A stretch of DNA of 64,000 bases from Urophycis tenuis (lineage: Eukaryota > Chordata > Actinopteri > Gadiformes > Phycidae): NCBI GenBank assembly GCA_036785325.1, contig JAXIVH010000017.1, forward strand, positions 9,057,489 through 9,121,488, in the 5' to 3' direction. This document shows positions 48,721 to 62,643 of the stretch, one piece after another. The position numbers and the translations under genes are program-made. A model generated the notes under the pieces. That model was not told the DNA's origin. It did no database searches and saw only the letters and a list, made by a program, of their open reading frames with translations. Within the stretch, counting starts at the first letter, position 1, and each line of letters opens with the position of its first letter.

Positions 48721-51508
48721 GATATTGGCGAGTGCAACTGCCTTTGATCCCCTATTCAACTACCGAGTCGTTGGATGAGGTGGGGGGGGGTCATCGAGAT
48801 AACTCTAACGAACCTAACAGAGCCAGGGCGATCGAAAGAACGGGCTCTCTACACAACCCATTTATATTACCTTACCAACTGTTATTCACAAAACGACCAC
48901 TAGATGGAGGCGATGGACCACCACTGAAGAATCAAAAGAAGGCAACCAGCCTTTAACACAAAGACTAAAAACTCACTCCAGCTGTGATCCTCTTTATCTA
49001 AATAAATAAATAAACAAAAATGAATAAATAAATAGACTAAATAAATATACAAATATACATAAATAAATTAAATATAGATTACCTTACCAACTATTGCAAT
49101 TACCTATTATTATTATTATTACTTACCTATTAATGCAATTTCCCAACCTGGGAACAATAGAGTATTTCTATTTCTATTTCTATAACTCTTCTTCACAAAA
49201 CGACCACTAGGTGGAGACGACGCACCACCAGCGAGGAATCAAAAGAGGAGGAACAACCTTGAATACAAAGATTAAAACCCACTCCAGCTGTGAGTCTCTC
49301 GATGTATTTATTTACTAAAAAAAAATATATTAAATATATATACTCCTCCCATCTCTTTTCCCCTGTCTTCCCTCATGGAAATGAGGTTGTTGGGGGAGAT
49401 AGAGTGTACTAGCCCGATCCGGCGGGGGTGAGTTCAGTCCGTACAGACTGTCTCACCTTGACTCTACCTTCCTCAATCTCTAGCTCTAACTCTAACCCTA
49501 GGGATAACCTCAACCCCAACCCTAACCATAGGCCTAACCTTAGCCCTAACCCTAACTCAACCCTAACACTAACCCTTACCTTGGCCCTAATCTTAACACT
49601 AACCTCAACCCCTAACCTTAGCCTTAACACTAACCCTAACCCCTACTCTAACTCTAACCCTAACCCCTACTCTAACTCTAACCCTAAGCCTACCCTAACC
49701 TCCAACACTAACCCTACCCTAACTCTAATGCTAACCCTAACTCTAACCTTTGCCCTAACTTTAGCCCTAACCCTAGCCTCAGCCATAACCCTAACCCTAA
49801 CCTTAGCCCTAACCCTAACCTTAACCCTAACCCTAACCTTGGCCCTAACCTTAACACTAACCTCAAACCTAACCTTAACCCTAACCTCAGCCATAACCCT
49901 AACCCTAACCTTAGCCCTAACCCTAATTCTAGCCCTAACCCTAATTCTAGCCCTAACCCTAATCTTAACCATAACCTTAACCCTAACCTTGGCCCTAACA
50001 CTTAACCTAACCTTATCCATAACACTAACCCTAACCTCAACCCTAACCTTAACCCCAATCTCAGCCGTAACCCCAACCCTAACCTTATCCCTAACCTTAA
50101 ACCTAACCCTAACCTCAGCCCTAACCTTAACCCTAACCTCAGCCCTCATCTTAACCCTAACCCCTAACCCCTAACCTCTAACCCTAACCTTACCCTAACC
50201 GTAACGCTAACCCTAACCCTTACTCTAACCTTAGCCCTAACCTTAGCCCTAACCGTAACCCTAACCTTAACCCTAACCTTAACCCTAAACCGTAACCTTA
50301 TACCTAACCCTAACCTCAGCCCTAACCTTAACCCTAACCGCAACCCCTCCCATTTACTTCAAACCTAACGTTAAGGTTAACTGCTAACTCTACCCCTAAA
50401 TCTACCCTAACCTTAACCTACACTTGACATATTGGAGGAAGAAGACAATTACCCAGCATGCATTTCATCCGGAAAACTTTTCACAAAAAAACCCATTACC
50501 GAAGTACCTACGGCGAGAATAGACTACCCCAAGAAATTGTTGTTTTGGGTGAGGAAAGTAAGCCATTGAGTCTTCTCTAAGGTCAACTTCCTACACAATC
50601 GCTGTAGTCGCGCGGTGTATGGGGCACAGGAATTGTTATTAACAGGCTGTTCGGCATGGGGTCCTGGAGGGGCCAGGGAGGCAGTGCTTAGTCGCGGCTG
50701 GCCTTGGCCTTTCCTACCCTGGGACCGACTGGGAAGGCACCGCTGGTCGGGGCTGGTCTTGGTCTTTCCTAGGTCTGGACACCCATCGCTGAGGATAGCT
50801 GCATTGGGGGACCGTGGAGGCAGTGCTTTGTCACGGCTGGCCTCGGTCCTTCGTGACCCCAGTTTTCTGCTAGTTCATCTGGACCCAACAGAGGACAAGA
50901 ACCAAGCTCCGGCCCTGATTGGCCAAACCAGGGCTACCTAGCGGTGTTAACAACTGGTTTGTGCTGGTCAGGGGGTAAGTATGTGCCCCCTCCTCTCCAT
51001 AACCAAAACAATGTATCCTAAAAAGTGTTTTACTTACCTTTACTTACCTCGACGTTACCTCAACAAATGATCACTCCTAAAAAAGCTTAAACCCAATACC
51101 AATTCCATTTCGGAAACGACACACCTTGAGAATTGATCACTCTCGGGGGGGCCTCCCTTGGGTGAGGGTGTATAGTGACAATGGCCAGAAACACCCTATG
51201 ATCCCAGGGTCCACTACTGATGACGTGTCCTAATATTTCGATAGCACGTTTATACTAAAATAGAAATGGAAAAGAAAAGTCTCACTCCAGCTGTGACTCG
51301 TCTTTATTCAAATTAGTAAATATACCAATGCATTGGAAGTACCTTCAATCAAACTAGATTGACCTTCATCTTGGAACAAAGAAAACCTTTGGGAAAAGGA
51401 AAAACAAGTCTATATCTCCAAATCAGCGGTTATATCACAACAAGACAGATAACCATTTCGTTTTACTTCATTCTTGATAATATGGGAAAAGAGAGCTGCG
51501 GATGACTA
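48721..51508 (+). repeat. Region C unit 13 (2,788 bp, type A with 18-bp insertion)
   Basis: Type A with an extra 18-bp TTCTAGCCCTAACCCTAA repeat in the telomeric block near 49926-49950 and CTCTAATGC near 49728. Both are shared only with unit 15. Confidence 0.95.
49481..50339 (+). repeat. Degenerate telomeric block, unit 13
   Basis: 859 bp; type A form plus the 18-bp tandem insertion. Confidence 0.95.
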
Positions 51509-54292
51509 GATATTGGCGAGTGCAACTGCCTTTGATCCCCTATTCAACTACCGAGTCGTTGGATGAGGTGGGGGGGGTCATCGAGATAACTCTAACGAAC
51601 CTAACCGAGCCAGGGCCATCGAAAGAACGGGCTCTCTACACAACCCATTTATATTACCTTACCAACTGTTATTCACAAAACGACCACTAGATGGAGGCGA
51701 TGGACCACCACTGAAGAATCAAAAGAAGGCAACCAGCCTTTAACACAAAGACTAAAAACTCACTCCAGCTGTGATCCTCTTTATCTAAATAAATAAATAA
51801 ACAAAAATGAATAAATAAATAGACTAAATAAATATACAAATATAAATAAATAAATTAAATATAGATTACCTTACCAACTATTGCAATTACCTATTATTAT
51901 TGTTATTATTATTATTACTTACCTATTAATGCAATTTCCCAACCTGGGAACAATAGAGTATTTCTATTTCTATTTCTATAACTCTTCTTCACAAAACGAC
52001 CACTAGGTGGAGACGACGCACCACCAGCGAGGAATCAAAAGAGGAGGAACAACCTTGAATACAAAGATTAAAACCCACTCCAGCTGTGAGTCTCTCGATG
52101 TATTTATTTACTAAAAAAATATATATTAAATATATATACTCCTCCCATCTCTTCTCCCCTGTCTTCCCTCATGGAAATGAGGGAGTTGGGGGAGATAGAG
52201 TGTACTAGCCCGATCCGGCGGGGGTGAGTTCAGTCCGTACAGACTGTCTCCCCTTGACTCTACCTTCCTCAATCTCTAGCTCTAACTCTAACCCTAGGGA
52301 TAACCTCAACCCCAACCCTAACCATAGGCCTAACCTTAGCCCTAACCCTAACTCAACCCTAACACTAACCCTTACCTTGGCCCTAATCTTAACTCTAACC
52401 TCAACCCCTAACCTTAGCCTTAACACTAACCCTAACCCCTACTCTAACTCTAACCCTAACCCCTACTCTAACTCTAACCCTAAGCCTACCCTAACCTCCA
52501 ACACTAACCCTACCCTAACTCTAACGCTAACCCTAACTCTAACCTTTGCCCTAACTTTAGCCCTAACCCTAGCCTCAGCCATAACCCTAACCCTAACCTT
52601 AGCCCTAACCCTAACCTTAACCCTAACCCTAACCTTGGCCCTAACCTTAACACTAACCTCAAACCTAACCTTAACCCTAACCTCAGCCATAACCCTAACC
52701 CTAACTTTAGCCCTAACCCTAATTCTAGCCCTAACCCTAATCTTAACCATAACCTTAACCCTAACCTTGGCCCTAACACTTAACCTAACCTTATCCATAA
52801 CACTAACCCTAACCTCAACCCTAACCTTAACCCCAATCTCAGCCGTAACCCCAACCCTAACCTTATCCCTAACCTTAAACCTAACCCTAACCTCAGCCCT
52901 AACCTTAACCCTAACCTCAGCCCTCATCTTAACCCTAACCCCTAACCCCTAACCTCTAACCCTAACCCTAACCTTACCCTAACCGTAACGCTAACCCTAA
53001 CCCTTACTCTAACCTTAGCCCTAACCTTAGCCCTAACCGTAACCCTAACCTTAACCCTAACCTTAACCCTAAACCGTAACCTTATACCTAACCCTAACCT
53101 CAGCCCTAACCTTAACCCTAACCGCAACCCCTCCCATTTACTTCAAACCTAACGTTAAGGTTAACTGCTAACTCTACCCCTAAATCTACCCTAACCTTAA
53201 CCTACACTTGACATATTGGAGGAAGAAGACAATTACCCAGCATGCATTTCATCCGGAAAACTTTTCACAAAAAAACCCATTACCGAAGTACCTACGGCGA
53301 GAATAGACTACCCCAAGAAATTGTTGTTTTGGGTGAGGAAAGTAAGCCATTGAGTCTTCTCTAAGGTCAACTTCCTACACAATCGCTGTAGTCGCGCGGT
53401 GTATGGGGCACAGGAATTGTTATTAACAGGCTGTTCGGCATGGGGTCCTGGAGGGGCCAGGGAGGCAGTGCTTAGTCGCGGCTGGCCTTGGCCTTTCCTA
53501 CCCTGGGACCGACTGGGAAGGCACCGCTGGTCGGGGCTGGTCTTGGTCTTTCCTAGGTCTGGACACCCATCGCTGAGGATAGCTGCATTGGGGGACCGTG
53601 GAGGCAGTGCTTTGTCATGGCTGGCCTCGGTCCTTCGTGACCCCAGTTTTCTGCTAGTTCATCTGGACCCAACAGAGGACAAGAACCAAGCTCCGGCCCT
53701 GATTGGCCAAACCAGGGCTACCTAGCGGTGTTAACAACTGGTTTGTGCTGGTCAGGGGGTAAGTATGTGCCCCCTCCTCTCCATAACCAAAACAATGTAT
53801 CCTAAAAAGTGTTTTACTTACCTTTACTTACCTCGACGTTACCTCAACAAATGATCACTCCTAAAAAAGCTTAAACCCAATACCAATTCCATTTCGGAAA
53901 CGACACACCTTGAGAATTGATCACTCTCGGGGGGGCCTCCCTTGGGTGAGGGTGTATAGTGACAATGGCCAGAAACACCCTATGATCCCAGGGTCCACTA
54001 CTGATGACGTGTCCTAATATTTCGATAGCACGTTTATACTAAAATAGAAATGGAAAAGAAAAGTCTCACTCCAGCTGTGACTCGTCTTTATTCAAATAAG
54101 TAAATATACCAATGCATTGGAAGTACCTTCAATCAAACTAGATTGACCTTCATCTTGGAACAAAGAAAACCTTTGGGAAAAGGAAAAACAAGTCTATATC
54201 TCCAAATCAGCGGTTATATCACAACAAGACAGATAACCATTTCGTTTTACTTCATTCTTGGTAATATGGGAAAAGAGAGCTGCGGATGACTA
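51509..54292 (+). repeat. Region C unit 14 (2,784 bp, type B)
   Basis: Type B, with a private TTAACTCTAACC near 52389 in the telomeric block. Confidence 0.95.
52277..53123 (+). repeat. Degenerate telomeric block, unit 14
   Basis: 847 bp, type B form. Confidence 0.95.
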
Positions 54293-57080
54293 GATATTGG
54301 CGAGTGCAACTGCCTTTGATCCCCTATTCAACTACCGAGTCGTTGGATGAGGTGGGGGGGGGTCATCGAGATAACTCTAACGAACCTAACAGAGCCAGGG
54401 CGATCGAAAGAACGGGCTCTCTACACAACCCATTTATATTACCTTACCAACTGTTATTCACAAAACGACCACTAGATGGAGGCGATGGACCACCACTGAA
54501 GAATCAAAAGAAGGCAACCAGCCTTTAACACAAAGACTAAAAACTCACTCCAGCTGTGATCCTCTTTATCTAAATAAATAAATAAACAAAAATGAATAAA
54601 TAAATAGACTAAATAAATATACAAATATACATAAATAAATTAAATATAGATTACCTTACCAACTATTGCAATTACCTATTATTATTATTATTACTTACCT
54701 ATTAATGCAATTTCCCAACCTGGGAACAATAGAGTATTTCTATTTCTATTTCTATAACTCTTCTTCACAAAACGACCACTAGGTGGAGACGACGCACCAC
54801 CAGCGAGGAATCAAAAGAGGAGGAACAACCTTGAATACAAAGATTAAAACCCACTCCAGCTGTGAGTCTCTCGATGTATTTATTTACTAAAAAAAAATAT
54901 ATTAAATATATATACTCCTCCCATCTCTTTTCCCCTGTCTTCCCTCATGGAAATGAGGTTGTTGGGGGAGATAGAGTGTACTAGCCCGATCCGGCGGGGG
55001 TGAGTTCAGTCCGTACAGACTGTCTCACCTTGACTCTACCTTCCTCAATCTCTAGCTCTAACTCTAACCCTAGGGATAACCTCAACCCCAACCCTAACCA
55101 TAGGCCTAACCTTAGCCCTAACCCTAACTCAACCCTAACACTAACCCTTACCTTGGCCCTAATCTTAACACTAACCTCAACCCCTAACCTTAGCCTTAAC
55201 ACTAACCCTAACCCCTACTCTAACTCTAACCCTAACCCCTACTCTAACTCTAACCCTAAGCCTACCCTAACCTCCAACACTAACCCTACCCTAACTCTAA
55301 TGCTAACCCTAACTCTAACCTTTGCCCTAACTTTAGCCCTAACCCTAGCCTCAGCCATAACCCTAACCCTAACCTTAGCCCTAACCCTAACCTTAACCCT
55401 AACCCTAACCTTGGCCCTAACCTTAACACTAACCTCAAACCTAACCTTAACCCTAACCTCAGCCATAACCCTAACCCTAACCTTAGCCCTAACCCTAATT
55501 CTAGCCCTAACCCTAATTCTAGCCCTAACCCTAATCTTAACCATAACCTTAACCCTAACCTTGGCCCTAACACTTAACCTAACCTTATCCATAACACTAA
55601 CCCTAACCTCAACCCTAACCTTAACCCCAATCTCAGCCGTAACCCCAACCCTAACCTTATCCCTAACCTTAAACCTAACCCTAACCTCAGCCCTAACCTT
55701 AACCCTAACCTCAGCCCTCATCTTAACCCTAACCCCTAACCCCTAACCTCTAACCCTAACCTTACCCTAACCGTAACGCTAACCCTAACCCTTACTCTAA
55801 CCTTAGCCCTAACCTTAGCCCTAACCGTAACCCTAACCTTAACCCTAACCTTAACCCTAAACCGTAACCTTATACCTAACCCTAACCTCAGCCCTAACCT
55901 TAACCCTAACCGCAACCCCTCCCATTTACTTCAAACCTAACGTTAAGGTTAACTGCTAACTCTACCCCTAAATCTACCCTAACCTTAACCTACACTTGAC
56001 ATATTGGAGGAAGAAGACAATTACCCAGCATGCATTTCATCCGGAAAACTTTTCACAAAAAAACCCATTACCGAAGTACCTACGGCGAGAATAGACTACC
56101 CCAAGAAATTGTTGTTTTGGGTGAGGAAAGTAAGCCATTGAGTCTTCTCTAAGGTCAACTTCCTACACAATCGCTGTAGTCGCGCGGTGTATGGGGCACA
56201 GGAATTGTTATTAACAGGCTGTTCGGCATGGGGTCCTGGAGGGGCCAGGGAGGCAGTGCTTAGTCGCGGCTGGCCTTGGCCTTTCCTACCCTGGGACCGA
56301 CTGGGAAGGCACCGCTGGTCGGGGCTGGTCTTGGTCTTTCCTAGGTCTGGACACCCATCGCTGAGGATAGCTGCATTGGGGGACCGTGGAGGCAGTGCTT
56401 TGTCACGGCTGGCCTCGGTCCTTCGTGACCCCAGTTTTCTGCTAGTTCATCTGGACCCAACAGAGGACAAGAACCAAGCTCCGGCCCTGATTGGCCAAAC
56501 CAGGGCTACCTAGCGGTGTTAACAACTGGTTTGTGCTGGTCAGGGGGTAAGTATGTGCCCCCTCCTCTCCATAACCAAAACAATGTATCCTAAAAAGTGT
56601 TTTACTTACCTTTACTTACCTCGACGTTACCTCAACAAATGATCACTCCTAAAAAAGCTTAAACCCAATACCAATTCCATTTCGGAAACGACACACCTTG
56701 AGAATTGATCACTCTCGGGGGGGCCTCCCTTGGGTGAGGGTGTATAGTGACAATGGCCAGAAACACCCTATGATCCCAGGGTCCACTACTGATGACGTGT
56801 CCTAATATTTCGATAGCACGTTTATACTAAAATAGAAATGGAAAAGAAAAGTCTCACTCCAGCTGTGACTCGTCTTTATTCAAATTAGTAAATATACCAA
56901 TGCATTGGAAGTACCTTCAATCAAACTAGATTGACCTTCATCTTGGAACAAAGAAAACCTTTGGGAAAAGGAAAAACAAGTCTATATCTCCAAATCAGCG
57001 GTTATATCACAACAAGACAGATAACCATTTCGTTTTACTTCATTCTTGATAATATGGGAAAAGAGAGCTGCGGATGACTA
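54293..57080 (+). repeat. Region C unit 15 (2,788 bp, type A with 18-bp insertion)
   Basis: Twin of unit 13 at an offset of 5,572 bp; shares the 18-bp insertion and CTCTAATGC. Confidence 0.95.
55053..55911 (+). repeat. Degenerate telomeric block, unit 15
   Basis: 859 bp; same 18-bp insertion as unit 13. Confidence 0.95.
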
Positions 57081-59864
57081 GATATTGGCGAGTGCAACTG
57101 CCTTTGATCCCCTATTCAACTACCGAGTCGTTGGATGAGGTGGGGGGGGTCATCGAGATAACTCTAACGAACCTAACCGAGCCAGGGCCATCGAAAGAAC
57201 GGGCTCTCTACACAACCCATTTATATTACCTTACCAACTGTTATTCACAAAACGACCACTAGATGGAGGCGATGGACCACCACTGAAGAATCAAAAGAAG
57301 GCAACCAGCCTTTAACACAAAGACTAAAAACTCACTCCAGCTGTGATCCTCTTTATCTAAATAAATAAATAAACAAAAATGAATAAATAAATAGACTAAA
57401 TAAATATACAAATATAAATAAATAAATTAAATATAGATTACCTTACCAACTATTGCAATTACCTATTATTATTGTTATTATTATTATTACTTACCTATTA
57501 ATGCAATTTCCCAACCTGGGAACAATAGAGTATTTCTATTTCTATTTCTATAACTCTTCTTCACAAAACGACCACTAGGTGGAGACGACGCACCACCAGC
57601 GAGGAATCAAAAGAGGAGGAACAACCTTGAATACAAAGATTAAAACCCACTCCAGCTGTGAGTCTCTCGATGTATTTATTTACTAAAAAAATATATATTA
57701 AATATATATACTCCTCCCATCTCTTCTCCCCTGTCTTCCCTCATGGAAATGAGGGAGTTGGGGGAGATAGAGTGTACTAGCCCGATCCGGCGGGGGTGAG
57801 TTCAGTCCGTACAGACTGTCTCCCCTTGACTCTACCTTCCTCAATCTCTAGCTCTAACTCTAACCCTAGGGATAACCTCAACCCCAACCCTAACCATAGG
57901 CCTAACCTTAGCCCTAACCCTAACTCAACCCTAACACTAACCCTTACCTTGGCCCTAATCTTAACACTAACCTCAACCCCTAACCTTAGCCTTAACACTA
58001 ACCCTAACCCCTACTCTAACTCTAACCCTAACCCCTAATCTAACTCTAACCCTAAGCCTACCCTAACCTCCAACACTAACCCTACCCTAACTCTAACGCT
58101 AACCCTAACTCTAACCTTTGCCCTAACTTTAGCCCTAACCCTAGCCTCAGCCATAACCCTAACCCTAACCTTAGCCCTAACCCTAACCTTAACCCTAACC
58201 CTAACCTTGGCCCTAACCTTAACACTAACCTCAAACCTAACCTTAACCCTAACCTCAGCCATAACCCTAACCCTAACTTTAGCCCTAACCCTAATTCTAG
58301 CCCTAACCCTAATCTTAACCATAACCTTAACCCTAACCTTGGCCCTAACACTTAACCTAACCTTATCCATAACACTAACCCTAACCTCAACCCTAACCTT
58401 AACCCCAATCTCAGCCGTAACCCCAACCCTAACCTTATCCCTAACCTTAAACCTAACCCTAACCTCAGCCCTAACCTTAACCCTAACCTCAGCCCTCATC
58501 TTAACCCTAACCCCTAACCCCTAACCTCTAACCCTAACCCTAACCTTACCCTAACCGTAACGCTAACCCTAACCCTTACTCTAACCTTAGCCCTAACCTT
58601 AGCCCTAACCGTAACCCTAACCTTAACCCTAACCTTAACCCTAAACCGTAACCTTATACCTAACCCTAACCTCAGCCCTAACCTTAACCCTAACCGCAAC
58701 CCCTCCCATTTACTTCAAACCTAACGTTAAGGTTAACTGCTAACTCTACCCCTAAATCTACCCTAACCTTAACCTACACTTGACATATTGGAGGAAGAAG
58801 ACAATTACCCAGCATGCATTTCATCCGGAAAACTTTTCACAAAAAACCCCATTACCGAAGTACCTACGGCGAGAATAGACTACCCCAAGAAATTGTTGTT
58901 TTGGGTGAGGAAAGTAAGCCATTGAGTCTTCTCTAAGGTCAACTTCCTACACAATCGCTGTAGTCGCGCGGTGTATGGGGCACAGGAATTGTTATTAACA
59001 GGCTGTTCGGCATGGGGTCCTGGAGGGGCCAGGGAGGCAGTGCTTAGTCGCGGCTGGCCTTGGCCTTTCCTACCCTGGGACCGACTGGGAAGGCACCGCT
59101 GGTCGGGGCTGGTCTTGGTCTTTCCTAGGTCTGGACACCCATCGCTGAGGATAGCTGCATTGGGGGACCGTGGAGGCAGTGCTTTGTCACGGCTGGCCTC
59201 GGTCCTTCGTGACCCCAGTTTTCTGCTAGTTCATCTGGACCCAACAGAGGACAAGAACCAAGCTCCGGCCCTGATTGGCCAAACCAGGGCTACCTAGCGG
59301 TGTTAACAACTGGTTTGTGCTGGTCAGGGGGTAAGTATGTGCCCCCTCCTCTCCATAACCAAAACAATGTATCCTAAAAAGTGTTTTACTTACCTTTACT
59401 TACCTCGACGTTACCTCAACAAATGATCACTCCTAAAAAAGCTTAAACCCAATACCAATTCCATTTCGGAAACGACACACCTTGAGAATTGATCACTCTC
59501 GGGGGGGCCTCCCTTGGGTGAGGGTGTATAGTGACAATGGCCAGAAACACCCTATGATCCCAGGGTCCACTACTGATGACGTGTCCTAATATTTCGATAG
59601 CACGTTTATACTAAAATAGAAATGGAAAAGAAAAGTCTCACTCCAGCTGTGACTCGTCTTTATTCAAATAAGTAAATATACCAATGCATTGGAAGTACCT
59701 TCAATCAAACTAGATTGACCTTCATCTTGGAACAAAGAAAACCTTTGGGAAAAGGAAAAACAAGTCTATATCTCCAAATCAGCGGTTATATCACAACAAG
59801 ACAGATAACCATTTCGTTTTACTTCATTCTTGGTAATATGGGAAAAGAGAGCTGCGGATGACTA
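57081..59864 (+). repeat. Region C unit 16 (2,784 bp, type B)
   Basis: Type B, at the same 5,572-bp offset from unit 14. Differs from unit 14 by CCCCTAATC near 58033 and CGG at the variable codon. Confidence 0.95.
57849..58695 (+). repeat. Degenerate telomeric block, unit 16
   Basis: 847 bp, type B form with CCCCTAATC. Confidence 0.95.
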
Positions 59865-62643
59865 GATATTGGCGAGTGCAACTGCCTTTGATCCCCTATT
59901 CAACTACCGAGTCGTTGGATGAGGTCGGGGGGGGTCATCGAGATAACTCTAACGAACCTAACAGAGCCAGGGCGATCGAAAGAACGGGCTCTCTACACAA
60001 CCCATTTATATTACCTTACCAACTGTTATTCACAAAACGACCACTAGATGGAGGCGATGGACCACCACTGAAGAATCAAAAGAAGGCAACCAGCCTTTAA
60101 CACAAAGACTAAAAACTCACTCCAGCTGTGATCCTCTTTATCTAAATAAATAAATAAACAAAAATGAATAAATAAATAGACTAAATAAATATACAAATAT
60201 AAATAAATAAATTAAATATAGATTACCTTACCAACTATTGCAATTACCTATTATTATTGTTATTATTATTATTACTTACCTATTAATGCAATTTCCCAAC
60301 CTGGGAACAATAGAGTATTTCTATTTCTATTTCTATAACTCTTCTTCACAAAACGACCACTAGGTGGAGACGACGCACCACCAGCGAGGAATCAAAAGAG
60401 GAGGAACAACCTTGAATACAAAGATTAAAACCCACTCCAGCTGTGAGTCTCTCGATGTATTTATTTACTAAAAAAATATATATTAAATATATATACTCCT
60501 CCCATCTCTTCTCCCCTGTCTTCCCTCATGGAAATGAGGGAGTTGGGGGAGATAGAGTGTACTAGCCCGATCCGGCGGGGGTGAGTTCAGTCCGTACAGA
60601 CTGTCTCACCTTGACTCTACCTTCCTCAATCTCTAGCTCTAACTCTAACCCTAGGGATAACCTCAACCCCAACCCTAACCATAGGCCTAACCTTAGCCCT
60701 AACCCTAACTCAACCCTAACACTAACCCTTACCTTGGCCCTAATCTTAACACTAACCTCAACCCCTAACCTTAGCCTTAACACTAACCCTAACCCCTACT
60801 CTAACTCTAACCCTAACCCCTACTCTAACTCTAACCCTAAGCCTACCCTAACCTCCAACACTAACCCTACCCTAACTCTAACGCTAACCCTAACTCTAAC
60901 CTTTGCCCTAACTTTAGCCCTAACCCTAGCCTCAGCCATAACCCTAACCCTAACCTTAGCCCTAACCCTAACCTTAACCCTAACCCTAACCTTGGCCCTA
61001 ACCTTAACACTAACCTCAAACCTAACCTTAACCCTAACCTCAGCCATAACCCTAACCCTAACCTTAGCCCTAACCCTAATTCTAGCCCTAACCCTAATCT
61101 TAACCATAACCTTAACCCTAACCTTGGCCCTAACACTTAACCTAACCTTATCCATAACACTAACCCTAACCTCAACCCTAACCTTAACCCCAATCTCAGC
61201 CGTAACCCCAACCCTAACCTTATCCCTAACCTTAAACCTAACCCTAACCTCAGCCCTAACCTTAACCCTAACCTCAGCCCTCATCTTAACCCTAACCCCT
61301 AACCCCTAACCTCTAACCCTAACCTTACCCTAACCGTAACGCTAACCCTAACCCTTACTCTAACCTTAGCCCTAACCTTAGCCCTAACCGTAACCCTAAC
61401 CTTAACCCTAACCTTAACCCTAAACCGTAACCTTATACCTAACCCTAACCTCAGCCCTAACCTTAACCCTAACCGCAACCCCTCCCATTTACTTCAAACC
61501 TAACGTTAAGGTTAACTGCTAACTCTACCCCTAAATCTACCCTAACCTTAACCTACACTTGACATATTGGAGGAAGAAGACAATTACCCAGCATGCATTT
61601 CATCCGGAAAACTTTTCACAAAAAAACCCATTACCGAAGTACCTACGGCGAGAATAGACTACCCCAAGAAATTGTTGTTTTGGGTGAGGAAAGTAAGCCA
61701 TTGAGTCTTCTCTAAGGTCAACTTCCTACACAATCTCTGTAGTCGCGCGGTGTATGGGGCAGAGGAATTGTTATTAACAGGCTGTTCGGCATGGGGTCCT
61801 GGAGGGGCCAGGGAGGCAGTGCTTAGTCGCGGCTGGCCTTGGCCTTTCCTACCCTGGGACCGACTGGGAAGGCACCGCTGGTCGGGGCTGGTCTTGGTCT
61901 TTCCTAGGTCTGGACACCCATCGCTGAGGATAGCTGCATTGGGGGACCGTGGAGGCAGTGCTTTGTCACAGCTGGCCTCGGTCCTTCGTGACCCCAGTTT
62001 TCTGCTAGTTCATCTGGACCCAACAGAGGACAAGAACCAAGCTCCGGCCCTGATTGGCCAAACCAGGGCTACCTAGCGGTGTTAACAACTGGTTTGTGCT
62101 GGTCAGGGGGTAAGTATGTGCCCCCTCCTCTCCATAACCAAAACAATGTATCCTAAAAAGTGTTTTACTTACCTTTACTTACCTCGACGTTACCTCAACA
62201 AATGATCACTCCTAAAAAAGCTTAAACCCAATACCAATTCCATTTCGGAAACGACACACCTTGAGAATTGATCACTCTCGGGGGGGCCTCCCTTGGGTGA
62301 GGGTGTATAGTGACAATGGCCAGAAACACCCTATGATCCCAGGGTCCACTACTGATGACGTGTCCTAATATTTCGATAGCACGTTTATACTAAAATAGAA
62401 ATGGAAAAGAAAAGTCTCACTCCAGCTGTGACTCGTCTTTATTCAAATTAGTAAATATACCAATGCATTGGAAGTACCTTCAATCAAACTAGATTGACCT
62501 TCATCTTGGAACAAAGAAAACCTTTGGGAAAAGGAAAAACAAGTCTATATCTCCAAATCAGCGGTTATATCACAACAAGACAGATAACCATTTCGTTTTA
62601 CTTCATTCTTGATAATATGGGAAAAGAGAGCTGCGGATGACTA
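59865..62643 (+). repeat. Region C unit 17 (2,779 bp, A/B recombinant)
   Basis: Starts with type A markers (CAGAGCC, GCGATCG), changes to type B (ATAAATAAAT, GTT in the ATT tract, GGGAGTTGG), then has CTCACC. The G-run starts with a C. This pattern fits conversion or unequal crossover between types. Confidence 0.93.
60634..61474 (+). repeat. Degenerate telomeric block, unit 17
   Basis: 841 bp, type A form, although the sequence just to its left is type B. Confidence 0.95.
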
